Positions 15,985 through 24,256 of a stretch of 64,000 nt of DNA are shown here, one piece after another. Source of the DNA: Streptomyces aurantiogriseus (lineage in GTDB: Bacteria > Actinomycetota > Actinomycetes > Streptomycetales > Streptomycetaceae); the NCBI RefSeq assembly GCF_014649375.1, contig NZ_BMSX01000013.1:237831-301830 (forward strand), written 5' to 3'. The notes under the pieces are model-generated. The model saw only the letters and a list, made by a program, of their open reading frames with translations. It did no database searches and was not told the DNA's origin. Numbering within the stretch: the stretch's first letter is position 1; the number at the start of each line of letters is the position of its first letter. Made by a program: the position numbers and the translations under genes.

Positions 15985-18039
15985 TCACCGTTCCGTCTCC
16001 GGGGTGTCGAAGCGGGCCAGGTCGCGCAGCCAGGCGCGTGCCGAGCTGTCGGACGGTGCCCGCCAGTCGCCGCGCGGGGAGAGCGAACCGCCCGCCGAGA
16101 CCTTCGGCCCGTTCGGCATGGCCGAGCGCTTGAACTGCGCGAACGCGAAGAAACGACGGCAGAAGACCTCCAGCCACCGCCGGATCTCGGGCAGGTCGTA
16201 GGCGACCCGCTTGGCCTCCGGGAAGTTCGGCGGCCAGGCGCCGGCCTCCCGGTCGTGCCAGGCGTGCCAGGCCAGGAAGGCGATCTTCGACGGCCTGAAG
16301 CCGTAGCGCAGCACCTGGAAGAGGGTGAAGTCGTGCAGCGCGTACGGGCCGATCTTGGACTCGGTGGACTGCATCTCCTCGCCCGGTACGAGCTCAGGGC
16401 TGATCTCCGTGTCGAGGATCGCGGCGAGGACCTTGCTGGTCTCGTCGTCGAACTGGCCGCTGCTGATGACCCAGCGGATCAGATGCTGGATCAGCGTCTT
16501 CGGCACGCCGGAGTTGACGTTGTAGTGGCTCATCTGGTCGCCCACGCCGTACGTGGACCAGCCGAGCGCCAGCTCCGACAGGTCACCGGTGCCGAGCACG
16601 ATGCCGCCGCGCTGGTTGGCGAGCCGGAACAGGTAGTCGGTGCGCAGACCCGCCTGCACGTTCTCGAAGGTGACGTCGTACACCGGCTCGCCGGAGGCGA
16701 ACGGGTGGCCCATCTCCTTGAGCATCAGCCGCGCGGTCGGCGTGATGTCCAGCTCGGCCGCGGTGACGCCGATCGCGCGCATCAGCCGGTGGGCGTTGTC
16801 CTTGGTGTGGTCGCTGGTGGCGAAGCCGGGCAGCGTGAAGGCCAGGATGTCGCTGCGCGGGCGGCCCGCCCGGTCCATCGCACGGGCGGCGACGATCAGC
16901 GCGTGCGTGGAGTCGAGGCCGCCGGACACCCCGATGACCACCTTCGGGCCGCCGATCGCCGCCAGCCGCTGCTGCAGGCCCTCGACCTGGATGTTGTACG
17001 CCTCGTAGCAGTCCAGGGCGAGGCGGTCGGGGTCGGCCGGCACGAACGGGAAGCGCTCCACGCGACGACGCAGTCCGAGGTCGGTGAGCGGTGGATCGAG
17101 CTCGAACGCGACCGTACGGAAGTCGCCGGTCCGCGCGCGGTGCGTACGGCGGTTGTCGTCGAACGTGCCCATCCGCTGCCGCTCCTGCCGCAGCAGGTCG
17201 AGGTCCACGTCGGCCACCGCGTACTCGTCGCCGAGCGGGAACCGTTCGGTCTCCGCCAGCAGCACGCCGTTCTCGTAGATCATGGTCTGGCCGTCCCAGG
17301 ACAGGTCGGTGGTCGACTCGCCCAGTCCGGCCGCCGCGTAGACGTACGCGGCGAGGCAGCGGGAGGACGCCGAGCGGCACAGCAGCTTGCGGTCCTCGGC
17401 CCGCCCGACCGTGATCGGGCTGCCCGAGAGATTGACGAGGACGGTCGCACCGGCGAGGGCCGCCTCCGCGCTGGGCGGCACCGGCACCCACATGTCCTCG
17501 CAGATCTCCGCGTACAGCACGAGACCCGGGATGTCGTCCGCCGCGAATAGCAGATCCACACCGAACGGCACGGCCTCACCGCCCACGCGGATGGACCCGC
17601 CACGCTCGTCGGCCCCGTCGGCGATCTGCCGGCGCTCGTAGAACTCCCGGTAGTTCGGCGGGTACGACTTGGGCACGACACCCAGGACGCGGCCGCGGTG
17701 CACGATCACCGCGCAGTTGTAGATCCGGTTGCGGTGGCGCAGCGGAGCACCGACGACCAGCACCGGCAGCAGCTGAGCCGACCCGGCCACCACCTCCTGG
17801 AGCGCCTCCTCGACCTGGTCGAGCAGCGCGTCCTGGAGCAGCAGGTCCTCGATCGAGTAGCCGCACAGCACCAGCTCCGGGAAGACGGCGACGGCGACCC
17901 CCTCCTCCGCGCACCGGCGCGCGTGACGCAGGACCGCCTCCGCGTTGGCGTGCGGGTCCGCGATGACGGTGTGGCCCGTGCACGCGGCGACGCGTGCGAA
18001 GCCGTGCTGATAGATCGACCAGAAGTTCAAGTGAGGCAC
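15985..18039 (-). CDS. nadE: Glutamine-dependent NAD(+) synthetase
   Basis: A 684-residue two-domain enzyme, the typical actinobacterial length. The N-terminal nitrilase-like glutaminase shows the catalytic triad: Glu in FPELVLCGYS, Lys in VVPKSYPPNYREFYE and Cys in LYAEICEDMW. The C-terminal ammonia-dependent synthetase has the ATP-pyrophosphatase loop GVSGGLDST near residue 370 and GTGDLSELALGW. It makes NAD from deamido-NAD, ATP and glutamine-derived ammonia in the cytoplasm, the last step of all NAD routes. The start is GTG at 18039 (VPHLNFWSIYQHG); no strong ribosome site is seen. It follows the sedolisin gene's terminator, so it is likely a separate unit or part of a divergent arrangement. 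Confidence 0.95.
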   Translation of the reverse strand: MPHLNFWSIYQHGFARVAACTGHTVIADPHANAEAVLRHARRCAEEGVAVAVFPELVLCGYSIEDLLLQDALLDQVEEALQEVVAGSAQLLPVLVVGAPLRHRNRIYNCAVIVHRGRVLGVVPKSYPPNYREFYERRQIADGADERGGSIRVGGEAVPFGVDLLFAADDIPGLVLYAEICEDMWVPVPPSAEAALAGATVLVNLSGSPITVGRAEDRKLLCRSASSRCLAAYVYAAAGLGESTTDLSWDGQTMIYENGVLLAETERFPLGDEYAVADVDLDLLRQERQRMGTFDDNRRTHRARTGDFRTVAFELDPPLTDLGLRRRVERFPFVPADPDRLALDCYEAYNIQVEGLQQRLAAIGGPKVVIGVSGGLDSTHALIVAARAMDRAGRPRSDILAFTLPGFATSDHTKDNAHRLMRAIGVTAAELDITPTARLMLKEMGHPFASGEPVYDVTFENVQAGLRTDYLFRLANQRGGIVLGTGDLSELALGWSTYGVGDQMSHYNVNSGVPKTLIQHLIRWVISSGQFDDETSKVLAAILDTEISPELVPGEEMQSTESKIGPYALHDFTLFQVLRYGFRPSKIAFLAWHAWHDREAGAWPPNFPEAKRVAYDLPEIRRWLEVFCRRFFAFAQFKRSAMPNGPKVSAGGSLSPRGDWRAPSDSSARAWLRDLARFDTPETER

Positions 18040-18074
18040 GGCGTCAGTGTAATCGTCAAAGCGACGCGATTGAT

Positions 18075-18108
18075 CGTGCGCCCGTCCACCGACGGGAACG
18101 GGCGCACG
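18075..18108 (-). terminator. Hairpin after the sedolisin gene
   Basis: A perfect 11-bp stem (CGTGCGCCCGT at 18075-18085, complement at 18098-18108) with a 12-nt loop lies 15 bp past the sedolisin stop. On the minus strand it is followed by ATCAATCG, without a strong T-run. It would also sit in the leader region of nadE. Confidence 0.65.
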
Positions 18109-18122
18109 ACTACCGCAGGGCC

Positions 18123-20063
18123 TCAGCGGCGCCGGTACGACTCGACGTAGCCCTTCGCGGGCGTGCCCACGCCGGTGACGTCGTCGTAGCCCTTCACGGC
18201 GGACAGCGAGCTGTCCTTGCCAAGGCTGCGCACGGAGGTCAGCAGACCGTCCGCCGCGTCGTAGCTGTTGGCGTAGTCGACGCGCGCGACCGCGAGGCCG
18301 GAGCCCGTCGGGTCGTCGGTGACGTCGTGATAGACCCGCGTCCCGTACTGGGAGTAGATCGACGGGTTGGCGAACCCGATCGCGTGGCCGCCGCGCGCCT
18401 GCTGGGCGAGGGCCTGTACGGCGGCGATGACCGGCGCGGCCAGCGAGGTGCCGCCGATGCGGTACTCGCTGTACTGCTGCGAGCCGTCCGGGAAGGTCTG
18501 CGTCTGCCCGACCTTGAAACCGGTGTTCGGGTCGGCGATGGCCGCGATGTCGGGGACGACACGGTTGCCGGCGGCGCTGTTGGCCGTGGCGAGCGCGTCC
18601 GGGACGACACCCTTCTGGTAGTACGGCTCGGCGACCGTCCGGCTCGTCCCGCCGCCCGCGCCCGAGGTGAACGCGCCCGGGAAGTCCGTCCAGCTCCTGC
18701 CGTCGGCCGACAGGGACGCCTTCTCCGTGCCCCAGCCGGTCTCCCACAGGTACGTGTCGCCCTTGCCGACCGCCAGCGAGGTACCGCCGACCGCCGTCAC
18801 CCACGCCGAGTTGGCCGGGGTGTCGACCTGCTTCGTGCCGGTGTGGGCGACCTCGTCGCCGTTGTCGCCGGAGGAGAAGTAGAAGCCGATGCCCTCGACC
18901 GCGCCGAGCTGGAAGACCTGGTCGTAGGCGGCCGCGAGGTCCGGCGTCTGGTTGGCCTCGATGTCGCCCCAGGAGTTGGAGACGAGGTCGGCCAGATGGT
19001 TGTCGACGATCTTGCCGAGCGAGTCGAGCAGGTCGTCGTCGTAGCAGGAGGCGGCGCCGACGTAGGTGACGTTCGCGGCGGGCGCGACCGCGTGCACGGC
19101 CTCGACGTCGAGGGTCTCCTCGCCGTACCAGCCGGAGGCGTCGCACTCCTTGGTCTTCGTGTAGTTCTCGGGCAGCACCTGGGTGAGCTGCCCGGCCTTC
19201 CAGGCCGCGTCCCCGTGCTTCTTCGCGTAGGTGGCCGCGTCGTAGGCGATGGTCGGCGAGGCGTACGCGTCGGTGATGGCGACGCGCACCCCCTTGCCGG
19301 TGTACGTGCCCGCGCCGTACGCGGCCCGCAGCTGCTTGCCGGTGTACCCCTGCACGGCGTACGGGATCTTCGTGCCGTACGCCTCCGGCAGCGCGGTCGC
19401 GATGTTCGAGCCGTAGTACGACGAGAACGGCCCGGCGTTCCTGAACACCGCTGCGGGCGCCGGGAGTTGGTCCTTGGCGCTCGCCCTGTGCGGCGCGTTG
19501 TCCAGGCCGGTGACGGTCAGGACCGCGCCGTCCAGGCTCGCGGGTGCCGAAGCCGTCGCCGCGGGCGCACGGTAGGCCGTCGAGCCCTTGGTGTAGTTGT
19601 GCAGCTGGGTGCCGAAGGCCTTCTCGGCGGCGGCCACGTCACCGGTGACGGAGACGTAGTGCCGGGTGACGCCCGTGACCTTCAGACCGGCCGACGTCAG
19701 CCATGCCCTGACCGCGGAGACCTGTGCCGCGGTCGCGCCGAAGCGGGCCTGCGCCTGCTGTGCGCCGAGGTACTTGCCGTAGTCGGGCGAGCTCGGGTCG
19801 GACACGGCCTTCGCGTACCGGGCGAGGCCGGCGGCGTCCCGGCCGGCGAGGTAGACCCGCGCGGTGACCGGGGCGCTGTCCGGGGTGGCGCCCCGGTCCG
19901 CCTTGGCCGTGGCCCACGCGGGCCTGGTCCCGGCCAGCGGATCACGGGCCGGGCCGTCCGCGGCGTGCGCCGCGGGGATGCCGAGCGCCAGCGCACCGGC
20001 GATCATGGGCAGTGTCGCTGCCATGCTCGCCCCGGCGCGCAGCGCGGCGCGTGTGGATCTCAT
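18123..20063 (-). CDS. Secreted sedolisin (S53) serine-carboxyl protease
   Basis: A 646-residue preproprotein. A signal peptide (about 35 residues, ending AAHAAD) precedes a pro-kumamolisin activation domain (about 50-200) and the S53 catalytic domain. Conserved elements are the Glu/Asp pair in EETLDVEAVHA (near 318), the oxyanion Asp in SNSWGD (near 365), the nucleophilic serine in IGGTSLAAP (near 540) and the calcium site at the C-terminus (DDVTGVGTPAKG). S53 enzymes are acid-active endopeptidases that mature by removing their own prodomain outside the cell. ATG at 20063 follows AGGGGG. It is a single gene with its own terminator and likely serves extracellular protein degradation. Confidence 0.93.
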   Translation of the reverse strand: MRSTRAALRAGASMAATLPMIAGALALGIPAAHAADGPARDPLAGTRPAWATAKADRGATPDSAPVTARVYLAGRDAAGLARYAKAVSDPSSPDYGKYLGAQQAQARFGATAAQVSAVRAWLTSAGLKVTGVTRHYVSVTGDVAAAEKAFGTQLHNYTKGSTAYRAPAATASAPASLDGAVLTVTGLDNAPHRASAKDQLPAPAAVFRNAGPFSSYYGSNIATALPEAYGTKIPYAVQGYTGKQLRAAYGAGTYTGKGVRVAITDAYASPTIAYDAATYAKKHGDAAWKAGQLTQVLPENYTKTKECDASGWYGEETLDVEAVHAVAPAANVTYVGAASCYDDDLLDSLGKIVDNHLADLVSNSWGDIEANQTPDLAAAYDQVFQLGAVEGIGFYFSSGDNGDEVAHTGTKQVDTPANSAWVTAVGGTSLAVGKGDTYLWETGWGTEKASLSADGRSWTDFPGAFTSGAGGGTSRTVAEPYYQKGVVPDALATANSAAGNRVVPDIAAIADPNTGFKVGQTQTFPDGSQQYSEYRIGGTSLAAPVIAAVQALAQQARGGHAIGFANPSIYSQYGTRVYHDVTDDPTGSGLAVARVDYANSYDAADGLLTSVRSLGKDSSLSAVKGYDDVTGVGTPAKGYVESYRRR

Positions 20064-20248
20064 GGGACCCCCTGTGGGTGGTTCGTCGCGAGTGGATCAC
20101 TCGACGCTCGCCACTCTGTCGATGAACCGTTCATGCCAGGGGAATACGGAGACCAAGAAGAACCCTGCCCGGGCCAAGAAGAGCCCAAGTGATCGGAATG
20201 CAGGGTGATTTGAGGCTTACGCCCGTCGCGTCGGGCGCCGCGCGGGCG

Positions 20249-20863
20249 CTACGGCCGGGGTTTCGCGCCCCGCTCCTTCAGCAGGTCCGCCATGAGCCGC
20301 AGCTCCGACTCCTGCCCTTCGACCATGCCCTGCGCGAGCCGCTTCTCCACACCGACCGTGCACTTGGCGACACAGCCCTCGGCCATGTGGATGCCGCCCT
20401 TGTGGTGGTCCGTCATGAGCTGCAGGAAGAACACCTCGGCCTGCTTGCCGTTGAGGGTCCCCAGCTTCTTCATCTCGGCGTTGGTGGCCATGCCCGGCAT
20501 CAGCGCGCCGTCCTCGCCGGAGGCCATGCCGCTCATGCCCATCCAGGCCATCGGCTCCTGCGAGGACACCTTCGGCAGCCCCCACAGATCGAGCCAGCCG
20601 ATCAGCATGCCGCGCTGGTTGGCCTGCGTCTGGGCGATGTCGTAGGCGAGCCGCCGTACGTCCTCGTCCTGGGTGCGGTCGCGCACGATGTACGACATCT
20701 CGACGGCCTGCTGATGGTGCACCGCCATGTCGCGGGCGAAGCCGGCGTCCGCCGAGTCGGCGGACGGGACGCCGGCGCCGTTGTCCCCGGCGACGGAGTA
20801 ACTGATCGCCCCGGCCGCGACCAGCACCCCGGCCACGGCCACGGCGATCCCCGCATACCTCAC
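20249..20863 (-). CDS. DUF305 family exported protein
   Basis: A 204-residue protein with an N-terminal membrane or signal segment (GIAVAVAGVLVAAGAISY) followed by two DUF305 four-helix repeats. Each has the hallmark DMAVHHQQAVEM or MTDHHKGGIHMA motif, rich in His and Met, suggesting metal binding outside the cell, though this is not established. The GTG at 20863 overlaps the stop of the upstream DUF3105 gene by four bases (GTGA), arguing for coupled translation. A GTG at 20884 giving MHGRSVAV is the alternative. The pairing DUF3105-DUF305 is common in actinobacteria and points to a shared role at the membrane. Confidence 0.85.
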   Translation of the reverse strand: MRYAGIAVAVAGVLVAAGAISYSVAGDNGAGVPSADSADAGFARDMAVHHQQAVEMSYIVRDRTQDEDVRRLAYDIAQTQANQRGMLIGWLDLWGLPKVSSQEPMAWMGMSGMASGEDGALMPGMATNAEMKKLGTLNGKQAEVFFLQLMTDHHKGGIHMAEGCVAKCTVGVEKRLAQGMVEGQESELRLMADLLKERGAKPRP

Positions 20864-21519
20864 TGCGACAGACCGCCCGTGCACGCGGCACCCGGCTCGG
20901 GCGTCTGCTCGCCCTGCACGAACTTCTCGAGGAACTTGTCCACGTTCGGATCACTCGCGCCGGTCACCGTCCGCTGGTGCCCCCACGCGGTCAGCATGAT
21001 CGGATCGGCCTGCTGGTCGTCCGGGCTCATCAGCGTGTACGGCGTCTTCTTCACCTTCGCCGCGAGCGCGTCGACGTCCGTCTTCGAGGCCTTGCTGTTG
21101 TACGTCACCCAGACCGCGCCGTGCTCCAGGGAGTGCACGGCGTTCATGTTGTTCAGCGCCTTGGTGTAGACGTCGCCGTTGCAGTTCATCCAGGCCTGGT
21201 GGTGGTCCCCGCCGACCGGGGGCTCGGTCGGGTACTTCACGGTCTTGGTGACGTGGGTCCGACCGAGCGTCCCCTTCCACGTCTTCACGCCGTCCGAGCC
21301 GGTGACGAACTTCCCCGCGGTCGCCTTCGCGTCGGTGGAGGAGTCGTCCGACTGCGACTGCACCAGGAACACGGTCCCCGCGACGAGCCCGGCGACCACG
21401 ACGAAGCTCGCCGTGACCGTGAGGATCCGGTTGCGCCGCTCACGCGCCTGCTCGGCTTTCCGCATCTCCTCTATGCGCGCCTTGCGCGCCGCGCTGGTGC
21501 TGTTCTTGGCGGAACCCAT
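20860..21519 (-). CDS. DUF3105 family membrane-anchored protein
   Basis: A 219-residue protein with a basic, Lys/Arg-rich cytoplasmic N-terminus (about 40 residues, MRKAEQARERRNR), one membrane helix (about 32-52) and an extracytoplasmic DUF3105 domain. Landmarks are PPVGGDHHQAWMNCNGDVY, HSLEHGAVWVTY and a late Cys. The His and Cys residues resemble metal or redox sites, but the function of the family is unknown. ATG at 21519 has AAGGAC upstream. It overlaps the DUF305 gene by four bases and would be co-transcribed with it. The gene diverges from nsrR with about 195 bp between. Confidence 0.87.
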   Translation of the reverse strand: MGSAKNSTSAARKARIEEMRKAEQARERRNRILTVTASFVVVAGLVAGTVFLVQSQSDDSSTDAKATAGKFVTGSDGVKTWKGTLGRTHVTKTVKYPTEPPVGGDHHQAWMNCNGDVYTKALNNMNAVHSLEHGAVWVTYNSKASKTDVDALAAKVKKTPYTLMSPDDQQADPIMLTAWGHQRTVTGASDPNVDKFLEKFVQGEQTPEPGAACTGGLSQ

Positions 21520-21674
21520 GGGGCCTGTCCTTCGGGGGAAAGGGGCGGGACGGTGAGGCGTACGGGGTGTTCGGGGCTTACGGGTCCGCTGATCGTAATA
21601 GGGGAGGGAGGGGATCTCGTAGGCAGGTCACAGCCAACTGTGGACCGGGCGGACGCCGAGACTGCCCCCGGGAT

Positions 21675-21697
21675 AATTTGAAGCCGAGATGCGTATT
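21675..21697. promoter_or_regulatory. NsrR-like 11-1-11 site before nsrR
   Basis: The right half (AGATGCGTATT, 21687-21697) matches the hmp site half AGATGCAAATT at 9 of 11 positions. The left half (21675-21685) matches its counterpart at 7 of 11. It lies 17 bp before the nsrR start and suggests autoregulation with weaker binding than at hmp. Confidence 0.55.
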
Positions 21698-21713
21698 ATC
21701 TACCCTTCCCCTC

Positions 21714-22148
21714 ATGCGGCTCTTGCGATCCACCGACCTGGCGCTGCGCGTCCTGATGCGGCTCGCGGTGGCGGGCGAGACCACCCCCACGACCCGTGAC
21801 GTGGCGGCCGCCATGGAGGTCCCCTACACCCACACGGCCAAGGTCGTGGCCGAACTCCAGCACATGGGCCTGCTGGAGGCCCGCCGCGGCCGTGGCGGCG
21901 GCCTCGCGCTGACCGAGAAGGGCCGTACGGCGTCGGTGGGCGCCGTGGTCCGCGCCTTCGAGGGCGACGGCGACGTCGTGGAGTGCGAGGGCGCGACCCC
22001 CTGCCCCCTGAACTCCGGCTGCCGGCTGCGAGGAGCGCTGCGCCGGGCCCAGGAGGCCTTCTTCGCGTCCCTCGACCCGGTGACGGTGTCGGACATGGTG
22101 GCGGAGCCGACGGGTCCGTTGCTGCTGGGGATCTCCCGGCCGGGCTGA
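21714..22148 (+). CDS. nsrR: Rrf2-family nitric-oxide-sensing repressor NsrR
   Basis: The 144-residue product is an Rrf2 winged-helix protein (MRLLRSTDLALRVLMRLAV; TTRDVAAAMEVPYTHTAKVV recognition helix). Three cysteines in C-x5-C-x5-C spacing (CEGATPC then CPLNSGC, about residues 91-103) match the iron-sulfur cluster ligands of NsrR, which holds a 4Fe-4S cluster in Streptomyces and loses DNA binding when it reacts with nitric oxide. It would repress the flavohaemoglobin gene hmp, 0.6 kb away, and itself. ATG at 21714 follows a weak ribosome site and a degenerate NsrR box. The assignment rests on the cysteine spacing, the neighbour and the operator match. Confidence 0.92.
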   Translation: MRLLRSTDLALRVLMRLAVAGETTPTTRDVAAAMEVPYTHTAKVVAELQHMGLLEARRGRGGGLALTEKGRTASVGAVVRAFEGDGDVVECEGATPCPLNSGCRLRGALRRAQEAFFASLDPVTVSDMVAEPTGPLLLGISRPG

Positions 22149-22211
22149 GCCCGCCCTTCCGCACGGTGCTTGTCGTCGCCCCTGTCAGTGGTCGTCGCTA
22201 CCGTCCCGTGC

Positions 22212-22736
22212 ATGCGATCACTGATCACGGCCGTCCGCGCACACGAAGGGGCCGCCCGCTTCCTCGCCTGGCCGGGCGACTTCGACCTGGACCGGGGCGA
22301 CCACGCCGAGGAAGTCCACCTCGCCTCGGGCGCCGCGCTGGAGGCGTTCGCGGGCGACGGCGCCGGAGGCACGTACTTCTTCTGCGGCGACGGCGGCGAG
22401 GAGCGACCGGTTCTGTACGCGGACCTCGACGGCCGCGCCACGCTCGTCGCGATCGGCCTTGCCGAACTCCTGCACCTCCTCCTGGTCGCCCCGTGGTGGC
22501 GGGACTGCACGGCGTTCACCACGGAGCAGAGCCGGGAGCTCGCCGCCGAGTACCTCGCGGACCTGCCCGGCCTGCCGGCCGACCGTGACCGCGCCGCCGC
22601 GGCCCTCGGCCTGGACCTTCCGGACGAGGCGGAGGTACTGGCCCGGCTGCGGGAGGTCGCCCTCGGCCTGGGCAAGGACTTCGTCCTCGTCTTCACGCCG
22701 GAGGGGGAGCCCTACGATCCCCTGTTCACCGGCTGA
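22212..22736 (+). CDS. Conserved hypothetical protein (SUKH-like?)
   Basis: A 174-residue acidic, soluble protein with no membrane segment or recognised catalytic motif. It starts at ATG 22212 (MRSLITAVRAHEGAARFLAW) 63 bp after nsrR. The pattern of alternating acidic strands and helices (YFFCGDGGEERPVLYADLDGRATL in part, then AELLHLLLVAPWW) is reminiscent of SUKH/SMI1-type proteins, which often act as immunity proteins, but I cannot confirm this. It converges on hmp, with only 15 bp between stop codons. Location beside nsrR/hmp need not mean a role in nitrosative stress. Function is unknown. Confidence 0.68.
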   Translation: MRSLITAVRAHEGAARFLAWPGDFDLDRGDHAEEVHLASGAALEAFAGDGAGGTYFFCGDGGEERPVLYADLDGRATLVAIGLAELLHLLLVAPWWRDCTAFTTEQSRELAAEYLADLPGLPADRDRAAAALGLDLPDEAEVLARLREVALGLGKDFVLVFTPEGEPYDPLFTG

Positions 22737-22751
22737 ACCGCGCCGCGGCCC

Positions 22752-23936
22752 TCAGGCCCCCGCCAGCCACAGATCCGGCCCGAACACCTCGTAGTGCACG
22801 TCCGCCGGAGCCACTCCCTTCTCGATCAGCTGGGCCCTGACGGCGCGCATGAAGGGGAGCGGGCCGCACAGGTACGCGCGCGTGCCGGGGTGGACGGGGA
22901 CGTCCGTGAGGTCGGCGAGGCCGGTGTGGGCGCCCTCGGGGGCGTCCTGCTCGTACCAGAGGTGGACGGTCGCCTCGGGGAGCTTGGCCGCGTAGGTCTC
23001 GTGGTCCGTGCGCAGGGCGTGGTCGGCGGGGGAGCGGTCGGCGTGGACGACGGTGACGGGGGCGTCGTGGCCGGTCGCCGCCAGACGGGCCAGCATCGGG
23101 ATCATCGGGGTGACGCCGATGCCGGCCGAGGCCAGGAGCAGGGGGGTGCCGGGGGCGTCGGCGAGGACGAGGTCGCCGTACGGCTCGGACAGTTCGAGCA
23201 CGTCGCCCTCGTGCACGCGCGCGTGCAGGTGGTTCGAGACCTCGCCCTCCGGGGTCTCACCGCCGGGCACCCGCTTCACGCTGATCTGGCGTACGGCCGC
23301 GTCGGGGGCGGCGGAGAGGCTGTACTGGCGGATCTGGTGGGCGCCGTCGGCGAGTCCGGTGCGGACGGAGACGTACTGGCCGGGGAGGAAGTCGCGGACC
23401 GGGGCGTCGTCGAGGGGGCGCAGGCGGAACGTGACGACGTCCGGGGTCTCCGCGACGCGCTCCACGACCTCCCACGTCCGCCAGGTGTGGCCGCCGCGCT
23501 CCTCGTACAGCCGCTTCTCGATCGCGATCAGCGCGTTCGCCATCAGCCAGTAGACCTCGTCCCAGGCGGCCGCGACCTCGGGGGTGACCGCCTCACCGAG
23601 GACGTCGACGATGGCCGCGAAGAGGTGTTCGTGGACCACCTGGTACTGCTCGGGGGCGATGCCCAGGGACGCGTGTTTGTGGGCGATGCGGGTCAGCATC
23701 GCGTCGGGGCGGGTGTCCGGGTGCTCGACGAGGTGTGTGGCGAAGGCGGCGATCGAGCCGGCCAGGGCCTGGCGCTGGGTGCCGGCGGCCTGGTTGCCGC
23801 GGTTGAACAGATCGCGCAGCAGCTCGGGGTGGGCGGCGAACAGGCCCGAGTAGAAGCGTTCGGTGATCTCGCCGATGGCCGCTCCGACGACGGGGAGCGT
23901 GGCGCGGACGGTGGCTGCGGACTGGGCGGACAGCAT
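22752..23936 (-). CDS. hmp: Flavohaemoglobin, nitric oxide dioxygenase
   Basis: A 394-residue three-domain enzyme. The globin domain (1-140) has the B10 tyrosine in ERFYSGLF and the proximal haem histidine in IAHKHASLGI near residue 88. The FAD-binding domain (150-255) shows the RQYSLS motif. The NAD(P)-binding domain ends with GPLPFM and YEVFGPD. It oxidises nitric oxide to nitrate with O2 and NAD(P)H in the cytoplasm. ATG at 23936 has AGGAGG just upstream. A near-perfect NsrR site lies 64-86 bp before the start, so expression should rise when NsrR meets nitric oxide. Length is normal and key residues are intact. Confidence 0.96.
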   Translation of the reverse strand: MLSAQSAATVRATLPVVGAAIGEITERFYSGLFAAHPELLRDLFNRGNQAAGTQRQALAGSIAAFATHLVEHPDTRPDAMLTRIAHKHASLGIAPEQYQVVHEHLFAAIVDVLGEAVTPEVAAAWDEVYWLMANALIAIEKRLYEERGGHTWRTWEVVERVAETPDVVTFRLRPLDDAPVRDFLPGQYVSVRTGLADGAHQIRQYSLSAAPDAAVRQISVKRVPGGETPEGEVSNHLHARVHEGDVLELSEPYGDLVLADAPGTPLLLASAGIGVTPMIPMLARLAATGHDAPVTVVHADRSPADHALRTDHETYAAKLPEATVHLWYEQDAPEGAHTGLADLTDVPVHPGTRAYLCGPLPFMRAVRAQLIEKGVAPADVHYEVFGPDLWLAGA

Positions 23937-23999
23937 CAGGCCTCCTGGGACTCGCTTGCCGGGGCCCTGTTCGGCGGCCGGCGGTCGGCACCGTAATAA

Positions 24000-24022
24000 A
24001 ACTTGCATCTGAGATGCAAATT
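24000..24022. promoter_or_regulatory. NsrR operator upstream of hmp (11-1-11 palindrome)
   Basis: The 11-bp arms AACTTGCATCT (24000-24010) and AGATGCAAATT (24012-24022) pair at 10 of 11 positions around one central G. This is the 11-1-11 layout known for NsrR sites. It is placed to cover the hmp promoter. Confidence 0.85.
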
Positions 24023-24256
24023 AAGGAGGTGGGGTGGGACGGAGGGGCCGGGCATTACGGATGTCAGTCCGAGCAGGCAAGATGGGCGGCAGAGCAGTAC
24101 ATCTGCCGTACGCGAGGCGTTCAGGCCCGGGTCGCCGTCACGATCAAGGTCCGCAACGCGCACGAAATGCGGTTGTGGTGGGATGCTCAGGTGCCCGACC
24201 GCCTCCCGTGGGACGGGGGACAGGCGGCCTGACCAGCAAGGATGGGGAAGCGGAAG
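24023..24256. other. Region between hmp operator and glnA2, no gene seen
   Basis: Together with the hmp leader this gives about 320 bp without a supported gene. Short frames here have no ribosome site or family likeness. It must contain the glnA2 promoter; no clear GlnR-box pair was recognised. Confidence 0.5.

Noticed and set aside
16255..17550. 431-codon plus-strand frame opposite nadE
   Set aside because: Shadow of nadE, whose glutaminase and synthetase motifs are complete on the other strand.
24014..24232. Short rightward frame between hmp and glnA2
   Set aside because: It starts inside the NsrR operator and has no recognisable family features.
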